Assembly: GCA_020284085.1 (NCBI GenBank)
Contig: JACEVL010000497.1
Coordinates: forward strand, 732,501 to 796,500
Reading direction: 5' to 3'
DNA length: 64,000 nucleotides
Source: Aporrectodea caliginosa
Taxonomy: Eukaryota; Annelida; Clitellata; Crassiclitellata; Lumbricidae
Shown: positions 11,660-22,174 of the stretch, piece after piece
Layout of the letters: every line of letters begins with the position of its first letter
Numbering within the stretch: position 1 is the stretch's first letter
Position numbers and translations under genes: made by a program
Notes under the pieces: generated by a model
The model's database searches: none
What the model saw: the letters and a program-made list of their open reading frames with translations, nothing else
What the model was told of the DNA's origin: nothing

Positions 11660-12048
11660 TAGGCCTGGGTATTTAACGCGTTATTAACGCGAATAATGCG
11701 TTAATTAATTAACGCGATGAAATTTTTAACGCAGTTAACGCTATTGTCACTGCGCCCAATTATTTTTAGAAATGAGCTAAAACAATTCTTTATTAAACCG
11801 CTCAGTTTAAACTTTGAACTTTAAAGTTAAAACTAAAAAGTAAAAACAAGTAGAAAAGCCTGTTTGCTTTTTGTTTATTGGCTGCAGGCATTTATCTAGC
11901 GCATATCCATCGTAGCTACTCAGAGTCGGTAGATTAGTTTTAGGCCAACTTGTTATCTATTATGACATGAGTTAAAAATTAATCGTGTTATTAAAAATTT
12001 TAATCGTGCGATTAATTTCGATAACTTTTTAATCGTTGCCCAACCCTT
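11660..12048 (-). mobile_element. Inner hAT-like MITE of the composite, copy 1
   Basis: Flanked by GTTCTGAA (11652-11659) and GTTCTTAA (12049-12056), an 8-bp duplication with one mismatch. The ends carry GGGTTGGGCAACGATTA / GGCCTGGGTATTTAACG, and the interior has palindromic GTTAAC/ATTAAT words. The same insertion is present at the same site in the inverted copy (44780-45180). Confidence 0.75.
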
Positions 12049-12381
12049 GTTCTTAATGATCGATGGCACAGAAATTATAGAAACAGACCAAACAGATAAT
12101 GGCTTGATGATGTCAGATATTGATGCAAACTGTGATGATGTGCATAGGATGAGTCTGGCGGCACAGGATCAAAACGGATTGAGAAAGGCAGTGAGATATG
12201 TGATCGACACCAACGGGTGATGAGCCCGTAAACAGAAAGAAACATTTTACAGAGCAAAGTGCATCTGTGCAAAGTGCAAAGTGCATCTGTGCAACACCAG
12301 GCTTATGATCAGTTGCTACAATCTTGTGAATGAAGCTGACATTGAGAACCATAAGAGAATATTGTTATTAATATTTATAAT

Positions 12382-12788
12382 CGTAGTGGATCCGTTCACG
12401 CCCCGGGCGTTAGCGGAACCCCAGTACTACATTCACGCCCGTCGCGTTATTGGGCAAAGCATGTCACGTGAACTTGCTTACTTCCCTTGGAATATGAAAT
12501 GGCGGACAACGGTTAGTGTCCGGTTATGCGTGTTGAGGGTCAGATTATGCGTAGTGAGGGTCGGTTAGAGTCAGGTTAGGCGTCGTGAGGGTCGGTTAGG
12601 GTCAGGATTAGGGTTAGTTTCGTCATTAGAAAACATGGTGAACAATCTTCCACCGCATTCGGCAGAGTTGATCGGTTGGCTCCTTTCAGGTGCACAAAAT
12701 CATGTGACGTGCATTGACCAATAGCGTAGCGGGCGTGATTCTAGTCCCAGGTATTAGGATCACGTCGGGCGTCACTGTATCCACGACC
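12382..12788. mobile_element. MULE-like MITE with telomere-like minisatellite
   Basis: A 9-bp direct duplication ATTTATAAT lies at 12373-12381 and 12789-12797. The ends are CGTAGTGGATCCGTTCACG and the inverted GTCGTGGATACAGTGACG. The interior (12510-12620) repeats GGGTCGGTTAGGGTCAGG, a degenerate TTAGGG-like array. A 9-bp TSD suggests Mutator-like, but no transposase is present. A second copy is at 37064. Confidence 0.75.
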
Positions 12789-13205
12789 ATTTATAATTCG
12801 TTCATATCGAACATTTGTATAACGCTCATTCAAGAAAACTATTCAGAGGCGCTCCCGACTCCAGCACGGCCAAAAAGAACAGTTTTAAGGTGAGAAAAGA
12901 ACGTGGGAGAAAAAGTCCTAGGAACAAGGCGAAGCTCCAGAGGGAGGCCATTCCAGATCGAGAGACCAACCACCAAGAAAGCGCGGCTCTGCATAGTGGA
13001 GGTTCGAGCAAAAGGGACAAGTAGGAGACCCTGCTCAGATGAGCAGAGGGATCGAGAGCCTCGAGCACTAAGAACAGGGCAACAGAGCTCACGAAGATAG
13101 ACAGGAGCGAAGCCTAGTAAGCAGCGCCACACTAGGGCCGCTATCCTGTACGCAATCCGCTGCTCAGAGGGGAGCCAGTAGAGAACGTCGCGCATGAATC
13201 CAGAG

Positions 13206-14656
13206 TAGACCTGGGAGTCACTTTGGTCAGCCAATCTGACCCCACTTGACCCTAAAGTGACTTGAGGTCGACTTGAAGTCGACAACTTGGAGTCAAAACG
13301 ACTTGACCCGACTTGGCAGACAAACAACCAACTTTCGACTTTAAGTCGACTTCTGACATGGTAATTACGATTATAGTATACGTACGGCTAATAATACAAA
13401 AATGTCATGCCAATTTGCGTGGCAAGCATTAATTTCTTATACTAATGAGTAATGAGATATCAACACCTGATGACTAAAATTGCTTATTAGGCCTATTTTA
13501 AGCTGTTTGTGTTTGTGCTTGAATAGTTTTGTAATGCTCTAATGGGTTAACAGAAGAGTCTAGAGTGGACCGCGGACTGGTTGCACTGAATGGCGTGTTA
13601 TAATGACACAGTTTAATTCTGTTGTCATAATTATTTGGCCACTAACGTCATTCAAATAGCAATGCATGCGTATTATCCCACAGTACTACCACTCACCAAT
13701 AATATAGTCGATCATTGTCTAATACAACAGTTTTTTCCGTCTGCAAACGACTAATGCAGTGCACCAAAGTAGCGCCAAACGATCGATTGAGATCCAGATT
13801 TCTTTGGGTCAAATTCACTGACGACTAAAAGTTCATTGATTTGCGCATGTTCAGCTCTTGATAAGGCAGACGTGCTAACATTTATATTAGCATTTCGATT
13901 CACCAGATTTATTAAACGTACGTGTGACGCTTTAACATATAATAAATCATGATATAGATAAATTGACACCGATAAAAAATAAGTAGGCCTAAGTAACTGC
14001 TTAGCCCAACCGACGCAACCGGCGTCGATAATACAAAATAACATCGCAGTACCGTTCTGCGTTTCTTACTCTTTCAAATGAGATGAAAATCAACTTTTAT
14101 CTTCAACACTTCAATTCAATATATATCGTCAACATAAATCAACTATATTTCTTAACACTTCACTCTCAATATAGAGCTCTATCTACTGTATTAAGACAAC
14201 TGCATTATTCAAATCGACTGTAATCAGCAATTTCTAACCTTTCCCGCGCTATTAGCACGTGCTCAGTACAAGCTATATTCAGTCAATGTTTACGTAAGAC
14301 AAGCGGCGCTGACCGCCCGCTCAACTAGATCATGTTTATACATAATAATATACAGGTGTATTGTCATGACACAACCCTAACACACTATAGGTCTTTAAAA
14401 CCCTTGTTCACACTAAAAACACTATACAACTGCTTAAACGCCGCCGTGGCCTCACGATCATCAGTGTGGCGAGATAAATTTAGATTTGTTTGTGTCCCAA
14501 GTCGGTTTAAGTCGACTTCTGTAGAAAACAACTTGAGGTCACTTTTCAGTACACATTCGACTTGGGGGTCAGTTGCGCTAAGCAGAAACGACTCGACTCG
14601 ACTTGGGATGCCCAAGTCGACTGGGGTCGACTTATTGGGGTCGACTCCCAGGTCTA
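13206..14656. mobile_element. hAT-like element of GTCGACTTGAAGTCGAC words
   Basis: Exact 8-bp duplication ATCCAGAG at 13198-13205 and 14657-14664. The ends TAGACCTGGGAGTC are perfectly inverted. The subterminal zones (13230-13345 and 14500-14650) are arrays of ACTTG/GTCGAC words, and the core is AT-rich without a transposase. It interrupts a LINE coding frame, which reads on across it. Confidence 0.85.
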
Positions 14657-15228
14657 ATCCAGAGACATGACCAAATTTTGTTATGCGGCCGATAAGGCGG
14701 GCAGCAGAACGCAAGATCCGATCCATGCACCCCAGTCGAACAGCCGGGAGGCAAGCATAAAGTGAACAACAGTAATCAAGTCTGGTTGTGACAAAGGCAT
14801 GGACAAGAGTCGATGCAGTAGAAGCAGTGAGTGAGCGGGCGACAGTGCGAAGCTGGCGCAATTGGTAGAAACAGTCTCGGCTATGGAGGTTGATGTGGGG
14901 AGCATAAGAGAGCTCTCGGTCCAAGGTGACGACTATAGGTCACGCACAACAGAGGAGAAAGTGAAAATGGGGAAGGCGGCAGTGAGGGCGCCCATGTCTA
15001 GCCCAGCCAGTTGCTGGCGGATGCCCAGCCAGATGAACTCGGTTTTAGCAGAGTTAAGCCGCAGCCGATTAGACGACATCCAGGTCTCAAGGACTCCCAT
15101 GATCGAGCTCATAGCCCGAGTGGTCGCAATAGCGTCAGAGGCAGAGCAATGCAAGTAGGCCTGGACATCGTCTGCATATAGCTGGGCCAAAGCAGAATAG
15201 GAAGCGAGAAGCGAGGCAAGGTCAGAAA

Positions 15229-15229
<1 letters not shown>

Positions 15230-15275
<46 letters not shown>
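15230..15275. repeat. (AT)23 microsatellite inside LINE RT
   Basis: A 46-bp uninterrupted TA/AT run within the RT frame of the LINE at 12798-15558. It is read as alternating Tyr-Ile and does not itself break the frame. Confidence 0.95.
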
Positions 15276-15280
<5 letters not shown>

Positions 15281-15623
15281 GAGGAGGGGTCCCAAGACGG
15301 AGCCTGGGGTAGAGGTTGACCCATGAACCACGCAGAAGGAGCGTTCCCTAAGGAAGGACCTCAGCCAGCAAAGGAAGACATAAGACAGCCCAAAAGACAT
15401 TTGTAACCGATCGAAAAGTATCTCATGGCCCCAGTGTCGAATGCCGCGCTAACGTCAAAAAGTGCTAGTAAAGTGAGTTGCGATCTGTCAATAGCTCCGT
15501 AGATGTCAGAGAGGAGGCGTAGCAGCAGGGTTTCGGTAGAGTGACCTTTACGAAACCCTATTCTTCAATTCATTCTAATATTTAATAAGTGTAAAGAAAT
15601 AAAACTTTGAAGCATTTAGCATT

Positions 15624-15687
15624 AAAAAATGGTATAATATGGTAGAAAAGGATTTTAATCCTTTTTTATCATATTATACCATTTTTT
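15624..15687. repeat. 31-bp-arm palindrome
   Basis: Arms 15624-15654 and 15657-15687 are inverted repeats with two mismatches and a 2-base centre. They could extrude as a hairpin or cruciform. It lies in the subterminal TTACCATTTTT region of composite copy 1. The corresponding place in copy 2 is only partly palindromic. Confidence 0.85.
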
Positions 15688-16112
15688 ACCACGGTAAAAT
15701 ATAATGCGGATTTTTACCGGTAAAAAAATAAATAATTTCACATCACTAGTGCAGTATGAAACTTAGTTTGAACACAGTCTTTTCCAGCAATGCGATGGCT
15801 ATTTCATTCATGGTCACATTCTTTAGCGCGAGAGAAATTGTTTTCCTAGGCAAGACAGGCTATATTACAGTACCAATTTTGAAAGAATTATGCAGTTTTC
15901 ATCAAATGTAGGCTATTTAAAGCTAGCAGAACTGAAGAAAGAAGAACGTATATATAAGAATAGCGAACAGAAGCACTGAGAAAGACAATCAAAGAGAGAT
16001 ATCAATCGTATTGTGTCGAATCAGTATCGATATGAAGCCATGTATAGTGAGGACACATCTAACAGAACAGACTTCAAAGGAAAAACTGCATTCATTCAAT
16101 TTTCAATGTTAC

Positions 16113-16469
16113 CTTGCTTTCCAGAAGATTGTCAACTTCTAACACCAGTTGGTTTATTTGAGTTGCGTTGTTGGGACGAATTTTCGAAACTGGAAATGGT
16201 GGTATCATCATTTCCCGCACCAATTGAACAAGTTCTGGATCTCGTGCAGCAGCTTTCCTATTGGTTAATAAGTCAATTCGATCACCAAATGCTCTTCTGA
16301 ATTCTGCAGTTAGTTGAATTCTACGGGTCTTAGATTCATCGGAGACGATCTCGTTATACGATGCGCGTTGTGCAAAGGTTATGCTTCGGTTTCTGCATTT
16401 CAAGTAGACTAGACCGAGAAGCATCACGGTAGCCAAAAACAAGATTTTATTCCGGGACCTGCGCACCAT
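16113..16469 (-). CDS. Star-like protein, exon 1 (cytosolic tail and signal anchor)
   Basis: The 119 N-terminal codons of a type II membrane protein. The start is the ATG at 16467-16469 (MVRRSRNK). The next 18 residues (ILFLATVMLLGLVYLKC) form a signal-anchor helix after a basic cytosolic tail, so the rest should face the lumen. A stem-like region follows. The donor is CAAG/GTAACA and the exon ends in phase 0. Assignment to the gene at 8511-8705 and 5881-6300 rests on strand, phase and the known architecture of Star-like proteins (short tail, one helix, stem, FkbM domain). The implied intron is long and transposon-filled. Not proven without a transcript. Confidence 0.6.
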
Positions 16470-16489
16470 TTTGGACGTTGAACTCACTG

Positions 16490-17400
16490 AGAAAGTAAGC
16501 CACTGATACTTTTACTGTACAGTCAAAAAAGCAGTTATAATTTATTATTCGTGCTGGTGCAATGCAAACTTATACTGCAGTAGCAGTGACATTGCAGCTG
16601 GTGCTGTGCTATAAAAATCGTTAGAGAAGAAACAAATTAGAAAGACCAATTAATTATTAAATGGTGACTGAAACTCAAAGAAAATTGGCAAATATTGAGA
16701 CAGAAGCTTGTCGTGGTAATCGTAATCTCTAGATTTCTAAAGCGCTACTTAAAAGCTAAGCAGTGCACCACCCTATACATACGAGCGCTATATGTACACT
16801 GTACGTCATGTTCGAAGGGTTTCACAGATACGTACACGTTGCCCTTATTAGGATGCGTGGGCGTTGAAAAACACTGAAGACTAATCTACCACAACTCTAT
16901 ATAGACAATATCTGTGGACTACAGCGAGTGCTAAACATGGCAACAAAACCTTGTTTTCTGCATAAGCAAATGTTTATATTTTGACTTTCTTTAACAACTT
17001 CACTGGCTTCCTATCTCGGGTGTGACTCATTCTATCATGTAGTCGTTGGCGTGGTCAGGCGTTGGGCCTAAATTGCGATTGATTTGTAAGCAGACCTAGA
17101 CATGTTTTACAGGCTCGGCGAAGATGAGGTATTCACTGCGTTTACACATGCATCGAGAATAGCGAAGAAAATGAAAATCAGAGCAGCACTGTTTTTGTCT
17201 CCGTTGATTGTCTGAGTCACTAACTATTGACCACGATAACAATATCCCAGCTGTATGCATGAGTAGAATTTCAATTTTGGTGACTGAAGTAATATCAAGT
17301 CTAAACTATATTTAATTATCCCAGAGGAAACTCTCTTTACTCGAGCATACGCTAAGCGACAAATAGGGAACTAAGAATATTCGATGTTCGATCGATTGAG
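16490..17400. other. Upstream of Star-like gene, nothing recognised
   Basis: No coding or repeat structure is seen. It is the place to expect the promoter of the minus-strand Star-like gene, but no clear TATA box or initiator was identified. Confidence 0.35.
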
Positions 17401-17504
17401 AATTCTGAAGGTCGTTGACATAGCTCTTGGTGGCCACCGAGAAGGGCGTACACGTTATCATGAAGATTGAACGAAATCTCTACGGAAGATTCAGACACTT
17501 AGGT

Positions 17505-17767
17505 GGACGAATTTAACGAACAACACAGAGGCCTTCTGGTTGTCCCTCACAAGCGTGGTGCAACTGCTCAATCCAGAAGCTTTGATTATGTCGGCCCCTC
17601 CAGTTGGAACCATCTTCCGCATGAATTGCGTCTTGAGCTCCTCAGCCTTTCTCTTCCTCTGTTTCGGAAACGCCTGAAGACTATGTTATTTGTTAGAGCC
17701 CTGGGTCGGGAGCGCCTCTGAATCTGCGAGTGGCGCTATACAAGTGTTCAATTACAATTACAATTAC
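17505..17767 (+). mobile_element. LINE 3' end fragment
   Basis: Encodes the C-terminal LINE block (RGATAQSRSFDYVGPSSWNH and RLKTMLFVRALG). The 3' UTR word AGTGGCGCTATACAAG and an AATTAC tail follow (17740-17767). Strongly 5' truncated. Confidence 0.8.
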
Positions 17768-17957
17768 ACGATGTGGTGACGCTGGATGGCACCAACACTT
17801 TCACGGTATGGGCATCATATCGATGTCAGTGGGAGACAGGTCAGTTGATGTAGACTCTGACGATTTAGGTCCACTGTATGACGAATCCATTGAAGTTGAT
17901 TTGGTAAGATCAAACTCTGGTGCTTTCAGCGAGGTTCCGATTAAGATATTATCTATG
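17768..17957 (+). CDS. Possible orphan exon, unknown
   Basis: An open stretch follows directly after the LINE tail. It encodes an acidic sequence (SVDVDSDDLGPLYDESIEVD) with a strong donor ATG/GTGAGT at 17957. No acceptor or homology is recognised. It may be an exon fragment carried next to a LINE, or chance. Confidence 0.2.
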
Positions 17958-17959
17958 GT

Positions 17960-18275
17960 GAGTGTTGGGGACCTTATGCTGGGCAGGGGAATACAAATTT
18001 TGCATCATGCTTCTCCAAGCACACCGGTATTGTCTCTGGCGGCAGAGCGCAGAGCAGAGCGACCAGGGAGTGTAGAAACCGATGTGCATAAGCCCTGAAG
18101 GTATTAAGGAGCTACCCCGAGCAGAGAGTTGGGTATATGTGTGAGAATTTTGAATTGAATGCGCTGGGGCACAGGAAGCCAGTGAAGAGTTTCCCAAATG
18201 AAGGTAGATATGTGAGAATACTTTGGGAGACCACAAATAAGGCGTGCGGAGGCGCTAAGAATGGACTGCGGCGTT
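17960..18275 (-). mobile_element. LINE fragment (post-RT region)
   Basis: The minus strand reads as the LINE post-RT region: SILSASARLICGLPKYSHI followed by an ETLHWLPVPQRIQFKIL block near 18150-18250. Decayed and truncated on both sides. Confidence 0.65.
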
Positions 18276-18336
18276 AAAAATTTTAATCGTGCGATTAATT
18301 TCGATTAAAATTTGTAATCGTTGCCCACCCAAACTA
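18276..18336 (+). mobile_element. End fragment of the inner hAT-like MITE
   Basis: Matches the terminal 60 bp of the element at 11660-12048 (TTTTAATCGTGCGATTAATT, then AATCGTTGCCCAC). A third copy of this family. Confidence 0.7.
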
Positions 18337-18404
18337 TAAAGTATTCTGCACGAGGTAATCCAGTAGTTTAGGTTGGTAAATTATTTTATATGGTCAATTT
18401 AAAA

Positions 18405-18560
18405 TGGAAGCTGTATTGATGAACAAAATTGTTTCCCGAAATGAACGTGGGATTGATGAAACCATTTCTGTGCTTAAATAGAAGCTGGATTGATCGAGGT
18501 AATTTTTTCCGTAAATAGCAGTTGGATTGATGAAAACGAATTTCCGATTAAATGGAAGCT
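18405..18560 (+). repeat. Minisatellite with GAAGCTGGATTGATGAA word
   Basis: Four imperfect units of about 40 bp, each with AAATGGAAGCTGGATTGATG. The same word recurs at 25195-25360 and 53890-54000. Confidence 0.65.
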
Positions 18561-19489
18561 GGATTTATGGTTGTTATCATGGACATAGGTAGACTCCTTA
18601 ACTACTTCTGACTATATGCGAAAGCCGTTATCTGCGACCTCACCTCGTTCCTCGCGCTCTGCTGATTGGCTAGATCTTTTTGTTCCTAGGACTAGGACAG
18701 CCTTGGTTCAACGCCGAGCATTTGCTGTGGTTGGTCCCTCCACTTGGAATGACCTTTTCTCCTCATTAAGGGCTAAACTAATGACAAGTTTTTCCTCTTT
18801 GTGGGGTGGTTACCACCCCCTCCCCTACGTTTTTATGCATAAATTTTTTTCATATGGAATATAATATTTACATTTTAGGTAGCTGTAGCAGATTCATTAT
18901 TGGCGCACATTTTGAGGTAAACACCATGGTGGTAGCCCAAGCCATTCAAAAGTTATACCCGATATACCTGAGGTACCGGGGGGGTGAGTGGGTGGATACC
19001 ACCCCTTAGTTTTTCGACTATAGCTTATTGGCTATTCTTCCTAGAAGAGAAACAAATATACCATTCTTTAGAGGGAATGCAGGGCTTCATTTACACACTT
19101 ATATGTTTGTCTTTTGAAAACAGGAAGTGATCAAAATAAATAATAATAATACGCGTAATATGCGTTAAAAATGGCTGAATGCAAGCACTCCCCTTAGCTT
19201 TTTGTCTGTAGCGTATTCATTTATCTTCCTGGAAGAGAAACAAATATACCATTCTTTAGAGGGAATGTAGGGCTTCATTTGCATACTAAGTCTTACATGT
19301 TTGTCTTTTGAATACCGGAAGTGTTCAAAATAAATAATAATACGCGTAATCTGTGTGAAATGGCTGAATGCAGAATCACAGCGTAAACCGATATATATAT
19401 GTATGGATATATATATATATGGATGTATATTTATACGTATATAAACATGTGTAGGGATGTATGTGTGTATCTTGGATACATAGATCAGT

Positions 19490-21745
19490 TACAAAACACA
19501 CATAATCTTATACTACCAGCGCTCCATCAATCCAACATCCAGAGCAAAAGCCCTCATCAACCTCAAATCAGCCACAAACAGATACCATAAACTCATCGCT
19601 GCTGCCAAAAAGAAATACTACTCCTCACTCATCCATTCCAGCTCCTCCAACCCTCGGCACCTCTGGAGAGCTGTCAACTCTCTTCTTCATCGCAAATCCT
19701 CCTCACCGCTGCCAAGTTCCATTCCCTCCCGGTCTATCGCTGATACCTTCTGCTCATTCTTCTCGGACAAGATCTCATCCCTTCGCTTCACGCTACAGTC
19801 TCTTCTAGATTCACACTCCCCTAGCACTGATCCACTTCCCTCTCCAGATCCTACTCCTCCTGCCTCCCAGTCATCGCTCTCAATCCTCTCTCCTGCCTCT
19901 GAAACAGAAGTGTCACTCCTATTAAATTCTCTTCCCAACAAACAATGCGAACTAGATCCTATCCCCACCTCTCTTCTAAAAGACTGTGCCTCCGTCCTCA
20001 TTCCAGTAATCACTAAAATCATAAATCTTTCACTCTCTTCTGGCAACTTCCCAATGGTCTTCAAGCAATCTCTTGTTACTCCACTTCTGAAAAAATCAAA
20101 TCTTGACAAGGAAAACCTATCTAATTACCGACCTATCTCCAACCTTTCCTTTCTATCTAAATTAACTGAACGAATTGTCCTTTCCAGGCTAAACGATTAC
20201 CTCTCTTCTAACTCACTCCTCAACCCCCACCAATCTGGCTTCACTAAACACCACTCCACAGAAACTCTACTCGCCTCTCTGTACAATAAACTGGTCTCTG
20301 CCGTCAGCCATCAGCAAGTCTCCTGCCTCTGTCTCCTTGACATCTCTGCCGCATTTGACACCATCGATCACAGCCTCCTTCTTCATCGACTTTCATCTTG
20401 GTTTGGCGTCTCTGGTACTGCTCTATGTTGGTTTCAGTCCTACTTGTCTTCCAGATCCTTCTCTGTTAAAGCATCCAGTCATTGTTCGCAACCCCTCCCG
20501 CTCTGCTGTGGTGTCCCTCAAGGTTCCGTCCTGGGCCCACTGCTCTTCATTCTGTACACTACACCATTAAGCCATCTCATAAAATCCTCTTCTGTTGACC
20601 ACCATCTCTACGCAGACGACACCCAACTCTACATATCCTTCTCCCCAAGCTCTTTTTCTACTTCCATTGCAAAACTACTCAATGTGGTTAACCTAGTCTC
20701 TCAATGGATGTCGTCCAACCTGCTTTGCCTCAACCCTTCCAAAACAGAATTCATCATCCTCGGCCTTCCTGACCAAATCAAGAAAATACCTGACCTTTCA
20801 ATACACCTATCTACTAACTCTTCATCTCTTACCTTCACCTCTGATGCCCCTGTCCGCAATCTTGGTGTTACTTTTGATCCACATCTCTCCTTCTCTAATC
20901 ACATCTCCAACCTCTCGCGCTCCTGCTTCATGCACATTCGTGACCTCCGCCGCATCCGACCCATGCTCGACTTCAAAACTGCCTCCACCATTGCTACCTC
21001 CATTGTCCACTCAAAGCTCGACTATTGCAATTCCCTCTTTCTCAACCTTGAAGCCACCCAACTAAAGCGTCTGCAGCTCATCCAAAACTCATTAGCCAGA
21101 GCCGTCACCAGAACGCCCAAGCATCATCACATCACTCCAATCCTCAAATCACTCCATTGGTTAAAAATCCCAGAGCGAATTCACTTCAAAGTCCTATCAC
21201 TAACCTACAACTCCCTACAACACTCCCAGCCCAGATATCTTCGCGAACTCTTCACCATCCAGCCAACCCGTTCTACCCGATCATCCTCCGTTCTCACTCT
21301 TTCTAGACCCCCGGTCACTACTCATCTCAAGTTCTCCAACCGAGCAATATCCAACACTGCGCCGCGTCTCTGGAACGATCTACCTCCTGAATTCCGCACT
21401 TTTTCGGTTCCTCCACCATCATCGCCAATCATCCACCATCATCTGCCTCAGGCTCCTCTATCCATCACCCCCAAGGCTTTCCACTCGAAACTAAAGTCTC
21501 TGCTTTTCAAGAACTCTTATCCTGACTCATCTGATCCTGTACCTTCCAATCCTCGACCTAAAAGATACCCGCCTTAACATCTGCTGTGCCCTCTCTGATC
21601 CCCTGGAAACCGGACTCGGACCTCCCTCTGACTACTCTTTTGGACAACCCCTCTGATTAGACGCAGCGCTCGTGAATAAGCTGGTGCCCTGCGCTTGGCT
21701 TTCGAGTGGCGCTTTAGAAGTTTGGAGATTACGATTACGATATAT
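19490..21745 (+). mobile_element. L2-like LINE, 5' truncated, RT frame open
   Basis: A single LINE inserted in piggyBac copy A. It lacks the endonuclease half but keeps an open reverse-transcriptase frame, then a 3' UTR (GCGCTTGGCTTTCGAGTGGC) and an ATTACG tail at 21738-21745. Three other pieces of this family are in the window: 3466-3965, 8170-8285 and 25905-27770. Confidence 0.9.
19502..21577 (+). CDS. LINE reverse transcriptase (ORF2 C-terminal part)
   Basis: About 690 codons are open from near the truncation point to a stop at 21575-21577. There is no true start; the original start was lost with the 5' end. In order: a pre-RT linker with RYHKLIAAAKKKYYSSL; RT blocks with NYRPISNLSFLSKLTE and HQSGFTKHHSTETLLASLYN; the first catalytic block LLDISAAFDTIDH; GVPQGSVLGPLLF; and the catalytic box HLYADDTQLYISFS. 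The thumb and C-terminal region follow (VRNLGVTFD, LDYCNSLFLN, RAISNTAPRLWNDLP). The protein copies its RNA at nicked chromosomal DNA. This is the best-preserved LINE frame here, so the insertion is probably young, but without an endonuclease it cannot move by itself. Confidence 0.9.
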   Translation: MILYYQRSINPTSRAKALINLKSATNRYHKLIAAAKKKYYSSLIHSSSSNPRHLWRAVNSLLHRKSSSPLPSSIPSRSIADTFCSFFSDKISSLRFTLQSLLDSHSPSTDPLPSPDPTPPASQSSLSILSPASETEVSLLLNSLPNKQCELDPIPTSLLKDCASVLIPVITKIINLSLSSGNFPMVFKQSLVTPLLKKSNLDKENLSNYRPISNLSFLSKLTERIVLSRLNDYLSSNSLLNPHQSGFTKHHSTETLLASLYNKLVSAVSHQQVSCLCLLDISAAFDTIDHSLLLHRLSSWFGVSGTALCWFQSYLSSRSFSVKASSHCSQPLPLCCGVPQGSVLGPLLFILYTTPLSHLIKSSSVDHHLYADDTQLYISFSPSSFSTSIAKLLNVVNLVSQWMSSNLLCLNPSKTEFIILGLPDQIKKIPDLSIHLSTNSSSLTFTSDAPVRNLGVTFDPHLSFSNHISNLSRSCFMHIRDLRRIRPMLDFKTASTIATSIVHSKLDYCNSLFLNLEATQLKRLQLIQNSLARAVTRTPKHHHITPILKSLHWLKIPERIHFKVLSLTYNSLQHSQPRYLRELFTIQPTRSTRSSSVLTLSRPPVTTHLKFSNRAISNTAPRLWNDLPPEFRTFSVPPPSSPIIHHHLPQAPLSITPKAFHSKLKSLLFKNSYPDSSDPVPSNPRPKRYPP

Positions 21746-22174
21746 TTGTTTATCTAACAAGTACAAGATGTACGCAATAATATAAAATATCGCTTATTAT
21801 CGGTTCCGTTGTTAAAAGTTATGTAATTTCGAGGTGCATTCGCATAATGTACAACTAAATATACCATTTTGTACAGAATTGAATGCTGAATCCACTGCTG
21901 TGTTACAAGATATGATATGTGAAACGAAACACGAAATCCAGGGAGTTGGTAACCACCCCCCCCTTGGTAGCCGATGTCACAAAAAAACCTTGGTAGCCTG
22001 AGGGTTAAAGACGTTTCTTTTCCCCCGGGGTTTTCGTGCTGAGAGCGCTTCTGAATAGGCTAGTTATTCTGAGAGAGGCGCTATATAAATTCTTAGATAC
22101 AATACAATACAATACCAACGTGAAGTACGGCATTGAAGACATTAAAATAATTTACCAACCTAAACTATGGGATT

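Larger units (their letters stand above)
12798..15558 (-). mobile_element. L2-like LINE, split by a hAT element
   Basis: The minus strand carries RT pieces: LAQLYADDVQAYLHC near 15150-15200, VLGPLLYLIY near 15290, and the post-RT stretch DLDYCCSLYACLP near 14760. The C-terminal block (RTSTMQSRAFLVVGLSIWNG) lies near 12930-13010. It is 5' truncated at about 15558, within the 'STETLLLRLLSD' segment. The frame is split by a clean insertion at 13206-14656. A 46-bp AT repeat lies inside the RT frame (15230-15275). It lies inside the composite hAT copy 1. Confidence 0.85.
11370..15748 (-). mobile_element. Composite hAT-like element, copy 1, interrupted
   Basis: Inverted relative to the copy at 44280-45464. 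The pieces 11370-12381 and about 15560-15748 align end to end with that copy. The termini are TAGTGATGTGAAAT (right, reverse complemented) and TGGTGATATAAATTTACCGG (left), with TTTTACCGGTAAAA words near both ends. An imperfect 8-bp duplication (GTACAGCA / GTGCAGTA) flanks it. The middle is split by a MITE (12382-12788) and a LINE (12798-15558). A smaller element (11660-12048) is nested at the same place as in copy 2. Non-coding. Confidence 0.75.
18786..22008 (+). mobile_element. piggyBac-like relic, copy A, containing a LINE
   Basis: The left part (18786-19490) and right part (21746-22008) align with the two ends of the element at 51144-60904. The right end reads CTTGGTAGCCTGAGGGTTAA, with TTAA at 22005-22008, the fixed piggyBac target. 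The left terminus is damaged. A block with a GAGAAACAAATATACCATTC word is duplicated inside (19020-19140 and 19210-19330). The LINE at 19490-21745 sits within it. Confidence 0.75.
18585..22100 (+). mobile_element. LINE 3' end split by a piggyBac element
   Basis: The left piece (18585-18785) encodes SADWLDLFVPRTRTALVQRR and AFAVVGPSTWNDL. The right piece (22009-22100) continues with a LKTFLF-like stretch, the GCGCTATATAAATT 3' UTR and an ATACA tail. The two pieces join at a TTAA, consistent with a piggyBac insertion. Confidence 0.75.

Noticed and set aside
12839..13327. 162-codon minus-strand frame taken as one protein
   Set aside because: Its N-terminal third is word-array DNA of the hAT insertion at 13206; only the LINE C-terminal part is real.
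16013..16300. 95-codon plus-strand frame
   Set aside because: Antisense of Star-like exon 1.
19687..20109. 140-codon minus-strand frame
   Set aside because: Antisense of the well-supported LINE RT frame on the plus strand.
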